Shown: positions 1-6,758 of the stretch, piece by piece | How positions within the stretch are numbered: the first letter of the stretch is position 1 | How the letters are laid out: each line of letters opens with the position of its first letter | NCBI GenBank assembly: GCA_033763695.1 | Contig: JANRKB010000041.1 | Span: forward strand, 1 to 24,260 | Reading direction: 5' to 3' | Length of the DNA: 24,260 nt | Origin: JANRKB01 sp033763695 | GTDB taxonomy: Bacteria > Planctomycetota > Phycisphaerae > Phycisphaerales > UBA1924 | Program-made: the position numbers and the translations under genes | Notes under the pieces: model-generated | What the model was told of the DNA's origin: nothing | Seen by the model: only the letters and a program-made list of their open reading frames with translations | Databases searched by the model: none

Positions 1-250
<250 letters not shown>

Positions 251-260
251 GGGTTACTCC

Positions 261-360
261 AAATCTCCAAATCTCAAATGGCCAAAGGGCCAAATACAGA
301 GATGAACGGTGTGTCTCAGGACTTTTTGGCCATTTGGCGATTTGCCATTTGGCCATTTGC
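261..360. repeat. Repeated CAAATGGCC-type words forming a hairpin in the orf-groEL spacer
   Basis: The spacer upstream of groEL is made of reiterated short words. The left part (261-295) has CCAAATCT repeats and then AAATGGCCAAAGGGCCAAAT (276-295). The right part (325-360) holds TTTGGCCATTT twice (325-335 and 347-357) plus GATTTGCC. The two parts are largely complementary, so the transcript could fold into a long imperfect stem just before the groEL start. Such a structure could act in mRNA processing, attenuation or translation control; this is inference. Confidence 0.6.
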
Positions 361-371
361 GGCACCCGCCG

Positions 372-623
372 CTACTTCACAGGTTGCTTGAGCGCGATAC
401 GGACCCACACAACGCGGTCCGCATCGAGAACATAAATGTGCTTGCCGTCGGTGACCTTGACCATGTGATCCGGCTCATCGGGGATGAGCATGGCGTTGCG
501 GACATCGAGCAGGGCGTTGTTGAGCCCGCCCGAACCCGCGGGGTAGACATCGGCGAACGCGACGGTCAGGTCGCGATCGCCGCTGAGTTCACGAAGAGCT
601 TGTCGGAGTTGGTCGGGAGTCAT
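372..623 (-). CDS. Unrecognised 83-residue protein encoded between groES and groEL
   Basis: This small soluble protein starts MTPDQLRQALRELSGDRDL, which looks like an amphipathic helix, and continues as alternating hydrophobic segments that suggest beta strands (DLTVAFADV, HMVKV, KHIYVLDADRVVWVRIAL). I recognise no family, signal peptide or membrane segment. The frame stays open to 701, but the extra N-terminus would be translated from the hairpin repeat (633-723), so I take the ATG at 621-623. Its Shine-Dalgarno sequence is poor, so translation may depend on coupling or RNA structure. Its position inside a chaperonin operon suggests co-expression with GroES and GroEL. A role as chaperonin cofactor or stress protein would be a guess. 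Confidence 0.65.
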   Translation of the reverse strand: MTPDQLRQALRELSGDRDLTVAFADVYPAGSGGLNNALLDVRNAMLIPDEPDHMVKVTDGKHIYVLDADRVVWVRIALKQPVK

Positions 624-632
624 GGGAAAGTC

Positions 633-723
633 GAAGGCACTTGGCACTTGGCATGAGGCACTTGAGAAAGACGATCGGCAGCTGGCTTTTCCTCGTGCCA
701 AGTGCCTCGTCCCAAGTGCCTTC
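633..723. repeat. Nested long hairpin of GGCACTTGG words in the groES-orf spacer
   Basis: The word GGCACTTGG is iterated on the left side (633-664) and its complement CCAAGTGCC on the right side (694-723). GAAGGCACTTGG (633-644) pairs perfectly over 12 bp with CCAAGTGCCTTC (712-723). Inside it GAGGCACTTG (655-664) pairs with the CAAGTGCCTC of 699-708. The pairs are nested and give one long bulged stem with a loop of about 35 nt. It lies between the groES stop (728) and the start of the 83-residue ORF (623), so it is probably in the transcript and could adjust the relative output of groES and the genes after it. Confidence 0.65.
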
Positions 724-727
724 TCTC

Positions 728-1063
728 TCAGTCAATCACCGCGAGGATGTCATCTTCGCTCATGATGAGCAGTTCTTCGCCGTCGAGTTTGATCTCGGTG
801 CCGGCGTAGGACGAGAAGATCACCTTGTCGCCGGGCTTGACCGACAGCGGGATGCGCACGCCGGTGTCGGTGTTGAGCGAGCCGGTGCCGACGGCGGTGA
901 TGACGCCGGTCTTGGGCTTGTCCTTGCTGGACTCGGGCAGGAAGATGCCGCTCTCGGTCTTGCTCTGGGCCTCGTCACGCTTCACGAGGATCTTGTCGTG
1001 CAGCGGGCGGACAGCGGCGTTGGTTTTCTTGCTGGGGGCGGGAGCGGTTGCGGTCTTGGCCAT
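728..1063 (-). CDS. groES: Co-chaperonin GroES
   Basis: GroES is the heptameric 10-kDa lid that caps GroEL. The 111-residue product has a short Ala/Thr/Lys-rich N-terminal extension, then VRPLHDKILVKRDEA, the mobile loop with ESGIFLP that contacts GroEL, PKTGVITAVGTG, VKPGDKVIFSSYAGTEI and a C-terminal ELLIMSEDDILAVI, in the normal GroES order. I chose the ATG at 1061-1063 because GGAG lies six bases before it; an in-frame ATG at 1073-1075 overlaps that Shine-Dalgarno sequence and is less likely. A receiver-like gene ends 102 bp upstream on the same strand, and repeated GTTTCTCAC words lie between the two. Confidence 0.97.
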   Translation of the reverse strand: MAKTATAPAPSKKTNAAVRPLHDKILVKRDEAQSKTESGIFLPESSKDKPKTGVITAVGTGSLNTDTGVRIPLSVKPGDKVIFSSYAGTEIKLDGEELLIMSEDDILAVID

Positions 1064-1085
1064 GGTGATCTCCATCTTCGAAGTG

Positions 1086-1116
1086 TGAAACAGTGAGAAA
1101 CTTGGTTGTGAGAAAC
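1086..1116 (-). repeat. Three direct GTTTC(T/A)CAC words upstream of groES
   Basis: On the minus strand the leader of groES carries GTTTCTCAC at 1108-1116, again at 1093-1101, and the variant GTTTCACAC just after it. The copies are about 15 and 9 bp apart. This could be a regulator or promoter-proximal iteron, or simply the same kind of word duplication seen in the two neighbouring spacers. No heat-shock promoter or CIRCE element could be recognised. Confidence 0.4.
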
Positions 1117-1124
1117 TGGTTGTC

Positions 1125-1140
1125 GCCCTCCCACGAGGGC
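1125..1140 (-). terminator. Hairpin after the receiver-like gene
   Basis: GCCCTC-CCAC-GAGGGC forms a perfect 6-bp GC stem with a 4-nt loop, 26 bp after the stop of the receiver-like gene (1166). The following minus-strand bases contain GTTTCTC but no true T-run, so termination would be weak or Rho-dependent. It separates the receiver-like gene from groES. Confidence 0.35.
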
Positions 1141-1165
1141 ACGAATCGATTGGGTCGACGACGCC

Positions 1166-1699
1166 TCACGTCGGCCATCGTCCCTGGTAATGCCTTGTGA
1201 GCACCCGACGCAGCACGTCGAGCAACAGATCCAAATCCGATGTCTCGCGCGGCGGATCGACGACGGCGAACGCGCCCATGCGCAGTGCCGCGGCAAGCTC
1301 GCGCCGGTCGTCGCGCATCGAGCGGGCACGCTTCACCACCACCGTCGGCGGCGGCTGGCTGAGACGCGCGAGCAAGTCGAGCACGCGCGTGCCACCCTCT
1401 TCGCTCTGCTCGGGTGATTCGGCCGCATCCAGCGGCAGGCCCAGGTCGACCACCGCGATGTGGATCGGCGTCGTCTGCAACACCGTCGTCGCCTGGCGAC
1501 CCGTCCCGGCCCGATGCGAAACCACGCCCATGGGCTCCAAGAGCCGCGGCAGGCGGTCGGCCCACGAGTCGGGGTGCCATCCGCCGCAGGAAAGCAGCAG
1601 GTTCAGCCGCCCGCCGGTGCCACTCCCCAAGCCCATGCCGCAACCGCCGCCGGAGGGCGTGTCGGGGTCATGTGCGGGATGGAAGCGCACCGGGAGCAT
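1166..1699 (-). CDS. Degenerate response-regulator receiver-like protein
   Basis: The 177-residue product has a Gly-rich N-terminus followed by a region with the alternating pattern of a CheY-like receiver. LNLLLSCGGWHPDSW (about 33-46) sits where beta-1 and the acidic pair should be. IHIAVVDLGLPL (79-90) gives beta-3 with Asp85 in the phospho-acceptor place. TVVVKRAR (119-126) is beta-4, GAFAVVDPP (142-150) is beta-5, and a leucine-rich final helix follows. The acidic pair is missing and the usual Lys-Pro is replaced by Asp-Pro, so normal phosphorylation is doubtful. The frame extends to 1960, but the extra part is Arg/Gly-rich and looks non-coding, so I take the ATG at 1697-1699 with modest certainty. 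It lies just upstream of groES on the same strand. Confidence 0.6.
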   Translation of the reverse strand: MLPVRFHPAHDPDTPSGGGCGMGLGSGTGGRLNLLLSCGGWHPDSWADRLPRLLEPMGVVSHRAGTGRQATTVLQTTPIHIAVVDLGLPLDAAESPEQSEEGGTRVLDLLARLSQPPPTVVVKRARSMRDDRRELAAALRMGAFAVVDPPRETSDLDLLLDVLRRVLTRHYQGRWPT

Positions 1700-2122
1700 G
1701 CCAAAGGGGAGGCAACTGGTGTGCCGATCTGCGGCCGGACCGCCGCCCCGCGCCACCCCCGCTGCTCGGCCAAAAACGCGGGTCCCCCGCTGCCACCCCC
1801 CCACCCGGGCCGTCCAAGCGTGCCGATTTGGCAGGGGGTGCGGTCGTCTTGGTCGTCGGGCCGTGGCCCGGGCCAGACCCCGGTCTGGGAGTTGGCGAGG
1901 CCGCCGCTTGCCCAGATTGCGATAGGCAAACACCCGGCATCGTGGTATTTTGACGCTCATGCGAGGCCATCAGGCGGGAGGCCGGCCCTCGCGCCCATCC
2001 GTCGCGGGCACTCGTCCTGTTCAGTCGTCTGACACGCTCGACTCGATCATTCGTCTGGGGCAACTGACGCAGGCAGCAAACCTTGTCGCGCTCGCAGAGG
2101 CGGGCCGACTCAGAGGGTGGTC
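1700..2122. other. Divergent intergenic region, 423 bp
   Basis: This separates the minus-strand receiver-like gene from the plus-strand pseudopilin gene, so promoters for both should be here. Positions 1740-1830 are extremely G/C-rich with runs of C. ORFs on both strands here are Arg/Pro/Gly-rich and look non-coding. The stretch around 1915-1955 is the most AT-rich (TTGCGATAGG, GTGGTATTTTGAC), but no promoter with good spacing could be fixed. Confidence 0.5.
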
Positions 2123-3055
2123 ATGCACAACGAGCACGCGATGAGAGAACCCGCCCCAAGCGCGCTGAGCGACCTGAGTGCATCGAGGTCATCGGGTGCA
2201 CGCGTTCGCGCACGCGCCCGTCGCGGCTTCACGCTGATTGAGCTGCTGGTCGTCATCGGCATCATCGCCGTGCTGGTGGGCTTGCTGTTGCCCGCGCTGC
2301 GCGGCGCGCGCAACGCGGCACGCGACGTGAAGTGTCTGTCGAACCAGCGGCAACTCGCACTCGCGTGGTCAATGTACGCCAACGACTTCAACACGTTTCC
2401 GACCGTCAACAGCCCGACATGGCACCAGAAAGTCCAGTTCGGATGGGGCGGCGTCCACTGGTACGGACGCGACGCCGAAGGCAAACCGATCGACGAACCA
2501 ACCTACGGCAGCGCGTCCACAACCTACACGGGTCTCGCCGCCGAACGTCCCGTCAATCCATACGTCGCGCCCAATGGCACGCTGGAAGGCCGCTACGAGA
2601 TCTTCAAGTGTCCGTCAGACGCGCAACTGCGATACATGCTCTCAAACGAGCTGCATCCCAATTGGGCGAGTCTCCTCGCGCAGAGCGCGAACACCAGCGA
2701 GCTCGGCGTGACGGCGTTCGCGACCTTTGGCACGTCGTATCAGGCCAATCAGAGGATGTATGTCGTCGTACCACTGCCCGCCATCGACCCAGAAGGCACC
2801 TTCGGCAAGCGCCGCTGGTTCGGGCCGCGCCATGTCAGCGTGCCGCCGTCGATGTTTGTCGTTGCCACCGATGCCGGTTCGATGGGCGTGCTTGGCATGA
2901 GTGACAAACAGCTATACGCCTCCAAGGCGGGCCTCCCCGTGGGATGGTGGCACGGCAAGATGAAGGCCCAAGTGATGTTCCTCGACGGATCGGTGCGCAA
3001 GACGGTGATCGGTGATGAGGGATTGAGCGGCTACTCAATCTCGCGAGACTTCTAG
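2123..3055 (+). CDS. Pseudopilin-like protein with N-terminal methylation motif
   Basis: The 310-residue product has a basic leader ending RARRG, then the type IV pilin/pseudopilin motif FTLIELLVVIGIIAVLVGLL at about residues 35-54, with the prepilin peptidase cut expected between G and F and Glu at position 5 of the mature form. The long globular part contains CLSNQRQLALAWSMYAND after the membrane helix, a CPSDAQ motif, and near the end HGKMKAQVMFLDGSV, which resembles the H-x9/10-DG signature of the large planctomycete pseudopilin families. It is probably anchored in the inner membrane or periplasm; its partner is unknown. AGAGGG lies about seven bases before the ATG at 2123; a GTG at 2117 is the alternative. 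Its stop directly abuts the murG stop on the other strand. Confidence 0.9.
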   Translation: MHNEHAMREPAPSALSDLSASRSSGARVRARARRGFTLIELLVVIGIIAVLVGLLLPALRGARNAARDVKCLSNQRQLALAWSMYANDFNTFPTVNSPTWHQKVQFGWGGVHWYGRDAEGKPIDEPTYGSASTTYTGLAAERPVNPYVAPNGTLEGRYEIFKCPSDAQLRYMLSNELHPNWASLLAQSANTSELGVTAFATFGTSYQANQRMYVVVPLPAIDPEGTFGKRRWFGPRHVSVPPSMFVVATDAGSMGVLGMSDKQLYASKAGLPVGWWHGKMKAQVMFLDGSVRKTVIGDEGLSGYSISRDF

Positions 3056-4210
3056 TCACCCCGCCTGCTCGCGGCTCACGATCGCTCGCGCCACGCGTGC
3101 CGCTCCGTCCGCCGGGCCGAGGTTCGTGAGCGCGGCACGCATCGTCTCGCGCCGCGTGCTCTCGCGCAGCATTTCCAGCACCCGCGCGCCAGCCTCGCCC
3201 AGGTTCGCCTGCGGCTCAATGCGATCGGTCACGATCACGCAGCCGCCCGCTCGCTCCAGCGGCTCGGCGTTGCGGCGTTGATGCTCGTCCTTGTGATACG
3301 GGTAGGGCAGGAAGACCGACGGCACGCGATTGGCCCACGCCTCGGCCACACTCCCCGCGCCGCAGCGACTGACCGCAAAATCCGCCGCCCCCCACAGCAC
3401 GCCCATCCGCTGAAAGAACGGCTCGACGATGCCGGGAACGTTCGCCGCCGCATACGCCGCGCGGAGTTCATCGATATCGCTCTTGCCGGTCTGGTGGATC
3501 ACCTGCCAGCCGTGGAACGCCGCGGCATCGCGCGCGAGCAGCGCAAGCAACAGTTTGTTGATCGAGCCTGCGCCCTGACTGCCGCCGCACACCAGCAGCG
3601 TCGGCCGCGCGGGGTCAAGCCCGAGTTCGCATCGGCACATCGCCGCGTCACCGGGCGCGAGTGCCGCGCCGCGCACGATCGGCGGCACCACCGGCCAATC
3701 AAAGCCCGCGGCGTGCGTCGCGCTCAAGATCGTCGTCGCGCGGTGCGACATCCAGCGATTGGCCTTGCCCGGCACCGCATCGAGATTCACCAGCGTGACG
3801 CGACACTTCTCCACCCGCGCGGCCTGTGCCGCGGGCGCGGCCACAAACCCGCCCATCGCCACGACCTCCACCCGCGCGTGCTCGTGCTTGAGCCGCTGGA
3901 TCGCCGCACGCGATGCCCGCACCGCGCTGCCCCACGTCCACAGGAACTTCGCGAGCCTGCGTGGGTGCAGCCCGACCGGCTCGGCGGGGATCGGCTCAAA
4001 CTCCACGCCTTCGCCGCTCAGGATCTTGGCATCGAGCGGGCGGCGCGAGCACAGATAGATCGCGCGCACATCGCCCATGGTGCGCAGTTGTTCGTGGATC
4101 GCGAGCGCGGGGAAAAGGTGTCCGCCTGTGCCGCCGCCCGCGAAAATCACCGCGAGTCCGCTGCCGCGTCCGTTGCTGGTCGTGCTGGAGGAACTGTCAA
4201 AGCGGCTCAC
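3056..4210 (-). CDS. murG: UDP-N-acetylglucosamine transferase MurG
   Basis: MurG adds GlcNAc to lipid I to make lipid II, the last cytoplasmic step of peptidoglycan synthesis at the inner membrane. The 384-residue product has the glycine-rich loop FAGGGTGGHLFPALA at about 23-37, AMGGFVAAPAAQAA, LLVCGGSQGAGSINKLL as the start of the second Rossmann domain, VIHQTGKSD, and the UDP-GlcNAc-binding part SRCGAGSVAEAW followed by FLPYPYHKDEHQ. I take the GTG at 4208-4210: it overlaps the ftsW stop as GTGA, a sign of translational coupling. The frame stays open to 4819 only as a shadow inside ftsW. No murC follows; the next gene is convergent, so the dcw cluster is reduced here to ftsW-murG. Confidence 0.95.
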   Translation of the reverse strand: MSRFDSSSSTTSNGRGSGLAVIFAGGGTGGHLFPALAIHEQLRTMGDVRAIYLCSRRPLDAKILSGEGVEFEPIPAEPVGLHPRRLAKFLWTWGSAVRASRAAIQRLKHEHARVEVVAMGGFVAAPAAQAARVEKCRVTLVNLDAVPGKANRWMSHRATTILSATHAAGFDWPVVPPIVRGAALAPGDAAMCRCELGLDPARPTLLVCGGSQGAGSINKLLLALLARDAAAFHGWQVIHQTGKSDIDELRAAYAAANVPGIVEPFFQRMGVLWGAADFAVSRCGAGSVAEAWANRVPSVFLPYPYHKDEHQRRNAEPLERAGGCVIVTDRIEPQANLGEAGARVLEMLRESTRRETMRAALTNLGPADGAARVARAIVSREQAG

Positions 4211-5397
4211 GCAGTCACCGACGCCGAGGGAACGTATTCGTCTTCGTGGTGCGCGCGATCGATCGACACGAGCAGGCCCAGCGCGAACGCCGTGAGCGTC
4301 CAGCCTGTGCCGCCCGAACTCACCAGCGGCAGGGCGATGCCCTTGGTCGGCCCAAGACCCGTCACAACCGCGAGATTGATGAGCGCCTGCAGACCCACGA
4401 TCGAGATGATGCCCAGGCCGAGAAGCTTGAGCATCATCTGCGGCTCGCGCCGCACAATCCGCAAGCCCGCCCAGATCAGGATCACAAAGAGCGCGATGAC
4501 GATCGCCGCGCCCGCGATGCCGAGTTCTTCGCACACGATCGCGAAGAGGAAGTCGGTCTGATCCTCGGGCAGATAGCCCATCTTCTGCAGGCCGTGCCCG
4601 AGCCCGCGGCCGAACCCTTGTCCGTTCACCACGGCCGTCATCGACTGGATCATGTGATAGCCCGTCTTCTCCGGGTCCGCGTACGGATCGAGGAAGGCGG
4701 TCAGTCGATTGAGGCGGTAGGGGTTGGCGATGACGGCGGCGACAAGCCCAGCGCCGGCCACCGGCACGAACATCAGGAACTGCCAGAGACGCGCCCCGCC
4801 CGCGAGCAACACGATGCACGACGCGCTGGCGACGAGGATGCCGGTGCCGAGGTCCTCAAGCACGATGAAGCCCGCGACCAGCCCGATCGCCGCGAGGGCG
4901 GGGACGAGGCCGCGCCAGAACTGATGCATGATGCTGGTGCGCGTCGCGGCATACCACGCGATCAGACCGACCAGCGCGAGCTTGGCAAACTCGCTGGGCT
5001 GGATGGACAGCGCATCACCCAGACCCGGGACGGGCAGCTCAATCCAGCGATGGCTGCCGTTGCGGGCGCGGCTCAGCCCGGGCACATACACCAGCGCCAT
5101 GACGCCGATGAGAATGAAGCAGAAGATGAACATCCACGTCAGGGACGCGGGCCGACGCGTGTGGCTCGCCACCATGCCGTCAGCGACGCCCCGGAGCGGG
5201 AAGAACGCGCCCGCGGCCAGCCCGACCATCGCCAAACCCATATAGATGGTCGACTTGCTGAGCAGCAGACCAGACGCCGTCACGCCGGCCCGCGCGGGAT
5301 CAGCATTGACGGACATGCCCGCCGAGTTGACCATCACGACGCCGATGGTCAGCAGCGCAAGCACGCAAAGTGCAACGACATGGCCGGGACGAATCAC
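4207..5397 (-). CDS. ftsW: SEDS-family peptidoglycan glycosyltransferase FtsW
   Basis: This is a polytopic lipid II glycosyltransferase of the FtsW/RodA/SpoVE family. The 396 residues contain about ten membrane segments, beginning with VALCVLALLTIGVVMV and the family phrase NSAG. It has the conserved LSIQPSEFAKLAL segment, the GLGHGLQKMGYLPEDQTDFL loop (the Asp of TDF, about residue 282, matches the residue usually taken as catalytic in SEDS proteins), CEELGIAG, and a C-terminal GPTKGIALPLVSSGGT. I favour FtsW over RodA because murG follows with a 4-base overlap. Most Planctomycetota are known to lack FtsZ, so the partner machinery is likely to differ from E. coli. A LuxR-type gene ends 57 bp upstream on the same strand. 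Confidence 0.93.
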   Translation of the reverse strand: MIRPGHVVALCVLALLTIGVVMVNSAGMSVNADPARAGVTASGLLLSKSTIYMGLAMVGLAAGAFFPLRGVADGMVASHTRRPASLTWMFIFCFILIGVMALVYVPGLSRARNGSHRWIELPVPGLGDALSIQPSEFAKLALVGLIAWYAATRTSIMHQFWRGLVPALAAIGLVAGFIVLEDLGTGILVASASCIVLLAGGARLWQFLMFVPVAGAGLVAAVIANPYRLNRLTAFLDPYADPEKTGYHMIQSMTAVVNGQGFGRGLGHGLQKMGYLPEDQTDFLFAIVCEELGIAGAAIVIALFVILIWAGLRIVRREPQMMLKLLGLGIISIVGLQALINLAVVTGLGPTKGIALPLVSSGGTGWTLTAFALGLLVSIDRAHHEDEYVPSASVTA

Positions 5398-5454
5398 AGT
5401 CCCACAGTATCGGCCTTGGCCCGGAAAAGCCTGCAGAGTCTGCGCGGGGATGGA

Positions 5455-6324
5455 TCAGTGCGCGTTCGGCCCTGCCGGCGGGTCCGCATAGTCGCTGCGA
5501 TCGACCCGCGGCATGCCGTTGTGCTGGCCGCCAATGGACGTATGCCCAAGTGCCCGCGCGATCAGTTCGCCGCGGCTGGACGCCCCGAGCTTGCGATGCA
5601 GGCTCTTGACGTGGTCGTGAACCGTGTGGGGTGAGCGATCGAGTTCCTCGGCGATCTCACGCACGCTCTTTCCGAGGACCAGTTGGTCCAGCACCCCCAG
5701 TTCCTTGGGGCTGATCCAGTTGTTCCGCCGCGTCCGCTCGGCACCGATCGCCATTAACGCGCGACGCCGCAGAAGTGGCATGACGGCGCGGACCTGGGCG
5801 AGCACCGAGTTGGCGCTCTCCTGTCGAGACACGCCCACCAACACCGCCAGCACACGCGAGGAGCCAGGCGCACCAAGCCCGGCGAAGGCCATTACGACCC
5901 GCTGGGCTCCCAGATCGCGCCACGTGCGCCCGATCGAAGACAGCGGCCATGATGGATTGGTATCACATGCAACCAGTTCGGCGTGACCATCCGCCAGCAC
6001 TGGCCGCGGCATGCCGATCGTGTCCCACGCCTCAGCACGGCAGCGCAGATCACTGAGCAGCGCGGCGTCGCCGCGTCGTACCGCGAAGCCGATGGCTTCC
6101 AGATCGCGCAGCCTGCCATCAGTTTCGATGTTGCCGACAAGCACCGCGGCACCTGCACCAGCACCGATGCCCTCGAGACATCGTGCCGCATCATCACACC
6201 AATCCAGCGTGGCGATGGCAGGCAATTGCATGATTGCTTCGGTGAGACCTGCGACAATGCGCAAGTCGTCGTCGCCGCGCAGAGCTTCGTTCGCAGCCAC
6301 TCCTCGAGTTTCAAGCGCCGACAT
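5455..6324 (-). CDS. LuxR-family transcriptional regulator
   Basis: The 289-residue product has a C-terminal LuxR/FixJ-type helix-turn-helix (about 203-262): ISPKELGVLDQLVLGKSVRE, then AEELDRSPHTVHDHVKSLHRKLGASSRGELI. The N-terminal 200 residues show mixed helices and strands (for example AAVLVGNIETDGRL and VVMAFAGLG) and resemble a sensory GAF/PAS-type module, but I cannot assign it. No receiver Asp site or membrane segment is seen. The ATG at 6322-6324 has AAAGG about six bases before it. The gene lies 57 bp upstream of ftsW on the same strand, so it may be co-transcribed with, or regulate, ftsW-murG. The palindromes at 6506-6533 and 6613-6634 upstream could be its binding sites (inference). 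Confidence 0.88.
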   Translation of the reverse strand: MSALETRGVAANEALRGDDDLRIVAGLTEAIMQLPAIATLDWCDDAARCLEGIGAGAGAAVLVGNIETDGRLRDLEAIGFAVRRGDAALLSDLRCRAEAWDTIGMPRPVLADGHAELVACDTNPSWPLSSIGRTWRDLGAQRVVMAFAGLGAPGSSRVLAVLVGVSRQESANSVLAQVRAVMPLLRRRALMAIGAERTRRNNWISPKELGVLDQLVLGKSVREIAEELDRSPHTVHDHVKSLHRKLGASSRGELIARALGHTSIGGQHNGMPRVDRSDYADPPAGPNAH

Positions 6325-6505
6325 TGGTTACCTTTCCGCGCCGTGTTTGCCCATGGGTTGTCAGGCCCCTCACCTGACGCTCGAGCACTTTCAGATTCGT
6401 GCCCGACCCGAACACGGCACACTCCGGAAACCTCAACAGGGGAGTATCGGGCTGAAACAAGCCGGAACGCAAGCGTGAAACTGGGGAAAGCACTGAGAAT
6501 CACGA

Positions 6506-6533
6506 GAATCAGGTGATAACCTGAACCTGATTC
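6506..6533. promoter_or_regulatory. Operator-like palindrome GAATCAGGT-N10-ACCTGATTC
   Basis: A perfect 9-bp inverted repeat (6506-6514 and 6525-6533) has a 10-bp spacer, and a second, overlapping inverted pair CAGGT-GATA-ACCTG lies within it. The direct word GAGAATCA occurs twice just before it (6495-6502 and 6504-6511). Its place between divergent genes, close to a possible -10/-35 pair, suggests a regulator site. LuxR-type proteins often bind inverted repeats of this size, but the link to the gene at 5455 is inference. Confidence 0.45.
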
Positions 6534-6612
6534 ACACCAAACAGAGTTCTATAGCCCGAATGGGTGGGTACGGGTCATACTTGGATTTTGATTCCGCTCT
6601 TTGGGTCCACAA

Positions 6613-6634
6613 GTCAGGTTCTCAGGAATCTGAC
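6613..6634. promoter_or_regulatory. Second imperfect palindrome GTCAGGTTCTC/AGGAATCTGAC
   Basis: This 22-bp imperfect palindrome has no spacer. Its half-sites share the (T)CAGGTT and GAATC words with the palindrome about 100 bp to the left, which fits two related operators. It could also be a chance hairpin. Confidence 0.35.
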
Positions 6635-6758
6635 GAAGATTCCGCCCTTGCCGCTTGTGCGGGCGAGATTTGCGCGCATGTTTATGGTGTGGGCCCGAGG
6701 CATGTGTACGCCTCGGGAATCGTGTGACGTGGTGTAGAGCAGCCTGGACCAACCCTCC

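Larger units (their letters stand above)
6325..6758. other. Divergent intergenic region, 434 bp
   Basis: This lies between the LuxR-type gene (minus) and the 216-residue unknown gene (plus). It is more AT-rich than its surroundings from about 6475 to 6640 and holds two palindromes described separately. A weak plus-strand promoter candidate is CTGATT (6527-6532) with TATAGC (6550-6555) at 17-bp spacing, overlapping the first palindrome. Short ORFs here have no coding character. Confidence 0.5.

Noticed and set aside
255..723. CRISPR array
   Set aside because: The repeated words are only 7-12 bp, occur in both orientations and have no regular unique spacers.
251..1165. CIRCE operator of the chaperonin genes
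   Set aside because: No TTAGCACTC...GAGTGCTAA-like inverted repeat was found on reading the spacers.
1197..1953. Arg/Pro-rich plus-strand frames of up to 242 residues
   Set aside because: They are antisense to the receiver-like gene and the G/C-rich spacer, with no coding character.
4211..4819. A long N-terminal extension of murG (frame open to 4819)
   Set aside because: The extension is the out-of-frame reading of ftsW and is Arg/Asp-rich; the GTG overlapping the ftsW stop gives a normal MurG length.
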